Source of the DNA: Oscillospiraceae bacterium | GTDB lineage: Bacteria > Bacillota > Clostridia > Oscillospirales > Oscillospiraceae | DNA length: 6,506 bases | NCBI GenBank assembly: GCA_029065305.1 | Contig: JAIEIQ010000215.1 | Coordinates: forward strand, 1 to 6,506 | Direction: 5' to 3' | Part shown: piece by piece, positions 5,988 to 6,506 of the stretch | Layout of the letters: each line of letters opens with the position of its first letter | Position numbering within the stretch: the stretch's first letter is position 1 | Position numbers and translations under genes: made by a program | Notes under the pieces: model-generated | The model's database searches: none | What the model saw: the letters and a program-made list of their open reading frames with translations, nothing else | Told to the model about the DNA's origin: nothing

Positions 5988-6506
5988 ATGAAATTTTCCA
6001 GCAAGGTGCAAAGATGCGGGCTCTCCCCCATGCGGAAGTTCCACCCCTATGCCGTTGCTGCAAAGGCGGCAGGGAAGAAGGTATACCATCTGAACATCGG
6101 CCAGCCGGACATTGAGACTCCCCCGGTCTATTTCCAGGCCATCCAGGACTTCTCCCAGAAGGTGCTGGAGTACGCCGAGTCCCCCGGCATCCCCGAGCTC
6201 ATCCGCCAGGTGCGGAGCTACTACGCCCGTCTGGGGGTGGAGCTGGCGGAGGAGGACGTGCTGGTCACCACCGGCGGCAGCGAGGCCCTCCAGATCGTCT
6301 GCAACTGCATTTTGGAGGAGGGGGATGAGATCATCATTCCGGAGCCCTTCTACCCCAACTACAACACCTTTGTCTGCACCGCCGGGGCTTCCATCCGCCC
6401 CATACCCACCACCCCCGAGGAGGGCTACTTATACGCCGCCCCGGCCCGGATCGAGGCCGCTGTAAACGAGCCACCACCGGCCAATATTGTAACCAGCCCC
6501 GGCCAC
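5988..6506 (+). CDS. PLP-dependent aminotransferase, class I/II, N-terminal part
   Basis: The first 173 residues of a fold-type I aminotransferase that continues past the right edge. The N-terminal SPMRKFHPYA is followed by NIGQPDIETPP (36-46), EYAESPGIPELI (61-72), the phosphate-binding GGSEAL (96-101) and Tyr122 in PFYPNY, which would stack on the PLP ring. These are marks of the AspB-like subgroup that transfers amino groups from amino acids to 2-oxo acids; the substrate cannot be told from this half. The Schiff-base lysine lies beyond the window. The last visible residues, SPGH, align with the SNPGN of the usual NPGNPTG motif, placing His173 where the PLP-binding Asn normally stands. ATG 5988 has AGAGGA 7 nt upstream. 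Promoter and dyad lie directly upstream, and the ATPase gene is divergent. Confidence 0.88.
   Translation, partial: MKFSSKVQRCGLSPMRKFHPYAVAAKAAGKKVYHLNIGQPDIETPPVYFQAIQDFSQKVLEYAESPGIPELIRQVRSYYARLGVELAEEDVLVTTGGSEALQIVCNCILEEGDEIIIPEPFYPNYNTFVCTAGASIRPIPTTPEEGYLYAAPARIEAAVNEPPPANIVTSPGH

Noticed and set aside
5901..6089. Minus-strand 62-codon frame over the aminotransferase leader
   Set aside because: Antisense to the aminotransferase start and leader, with no family resemblance or ribosome site.

Overview
The window looks like chromosomal DNA of a GC-rich, low-redundancy Firmicute, most likely a gut-type clostridium of the Oscillospiraceae (Flavonifractor/Oscillibacter-like). This is an inference. 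It rests on high GC coding sequence, AGGAG-type ribosome sites, sigma-A promoters of TTGACA/TATAAT type, an ispA-DUF212 gene pair, and the acetyl-type MetA plus MetY pathway. No phage, transposon, CRISPR, rRNA or tRNA sequence was seen.

Layout: (1) 1-745, plus strand: the end of a polyprenyl diphosphate synthase (ispA) followed by a small divergent-PAP2 (DUF212/YuiD) membrane protein. (2) 771-812: a perfect 18-bp hairpin between convergent units. (3) 835-3948, minus strand: a tightly packed three-gene unit read as polysaccharide deacetylase -> metY -> metA, with 12-nt gaps and ribosome sites that overlap or abut the preceding stop codon. It is driven by a near-consensus promoter at 3993-4021. 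(4) 4077-4275, plus strand: a compact unit with its own extended -10 promoter, ribosome site, 25-codon ORF and terminator. (5) 4317-5807, minus strand: an orphan MsmX/UgpC-type sugar-importer ATPase with a strong promoter, a structured leader of about 200 nt and a strong terminator. (6) 5886-6506, plus strand: promoter, dyad and the first 173 codons of a class I/II PLP aminotransferase that runs off the window.

How it fits together: MetA carries Glu111, the acetyl-CoA signature, and MetY uses O-acetylhomoserine plus sulfide, so the pair should form a direct-sulfhydrylation route to homocysteine. Their promoter-proximal partner is a membrane-anchored CE4 deacetylase with PgaB/IcaB-like metal-site spacing, which is an unexpected operon mate. 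The ATPase has no permease or binding-protein gene nearby, which fits a shared energiser for several carbohydrate importers. The most open questions are the stand-alone 25-codon transcript and the ATPase leader, whose family-consistent ATG has no visible Shine-Dalgarno sequence.
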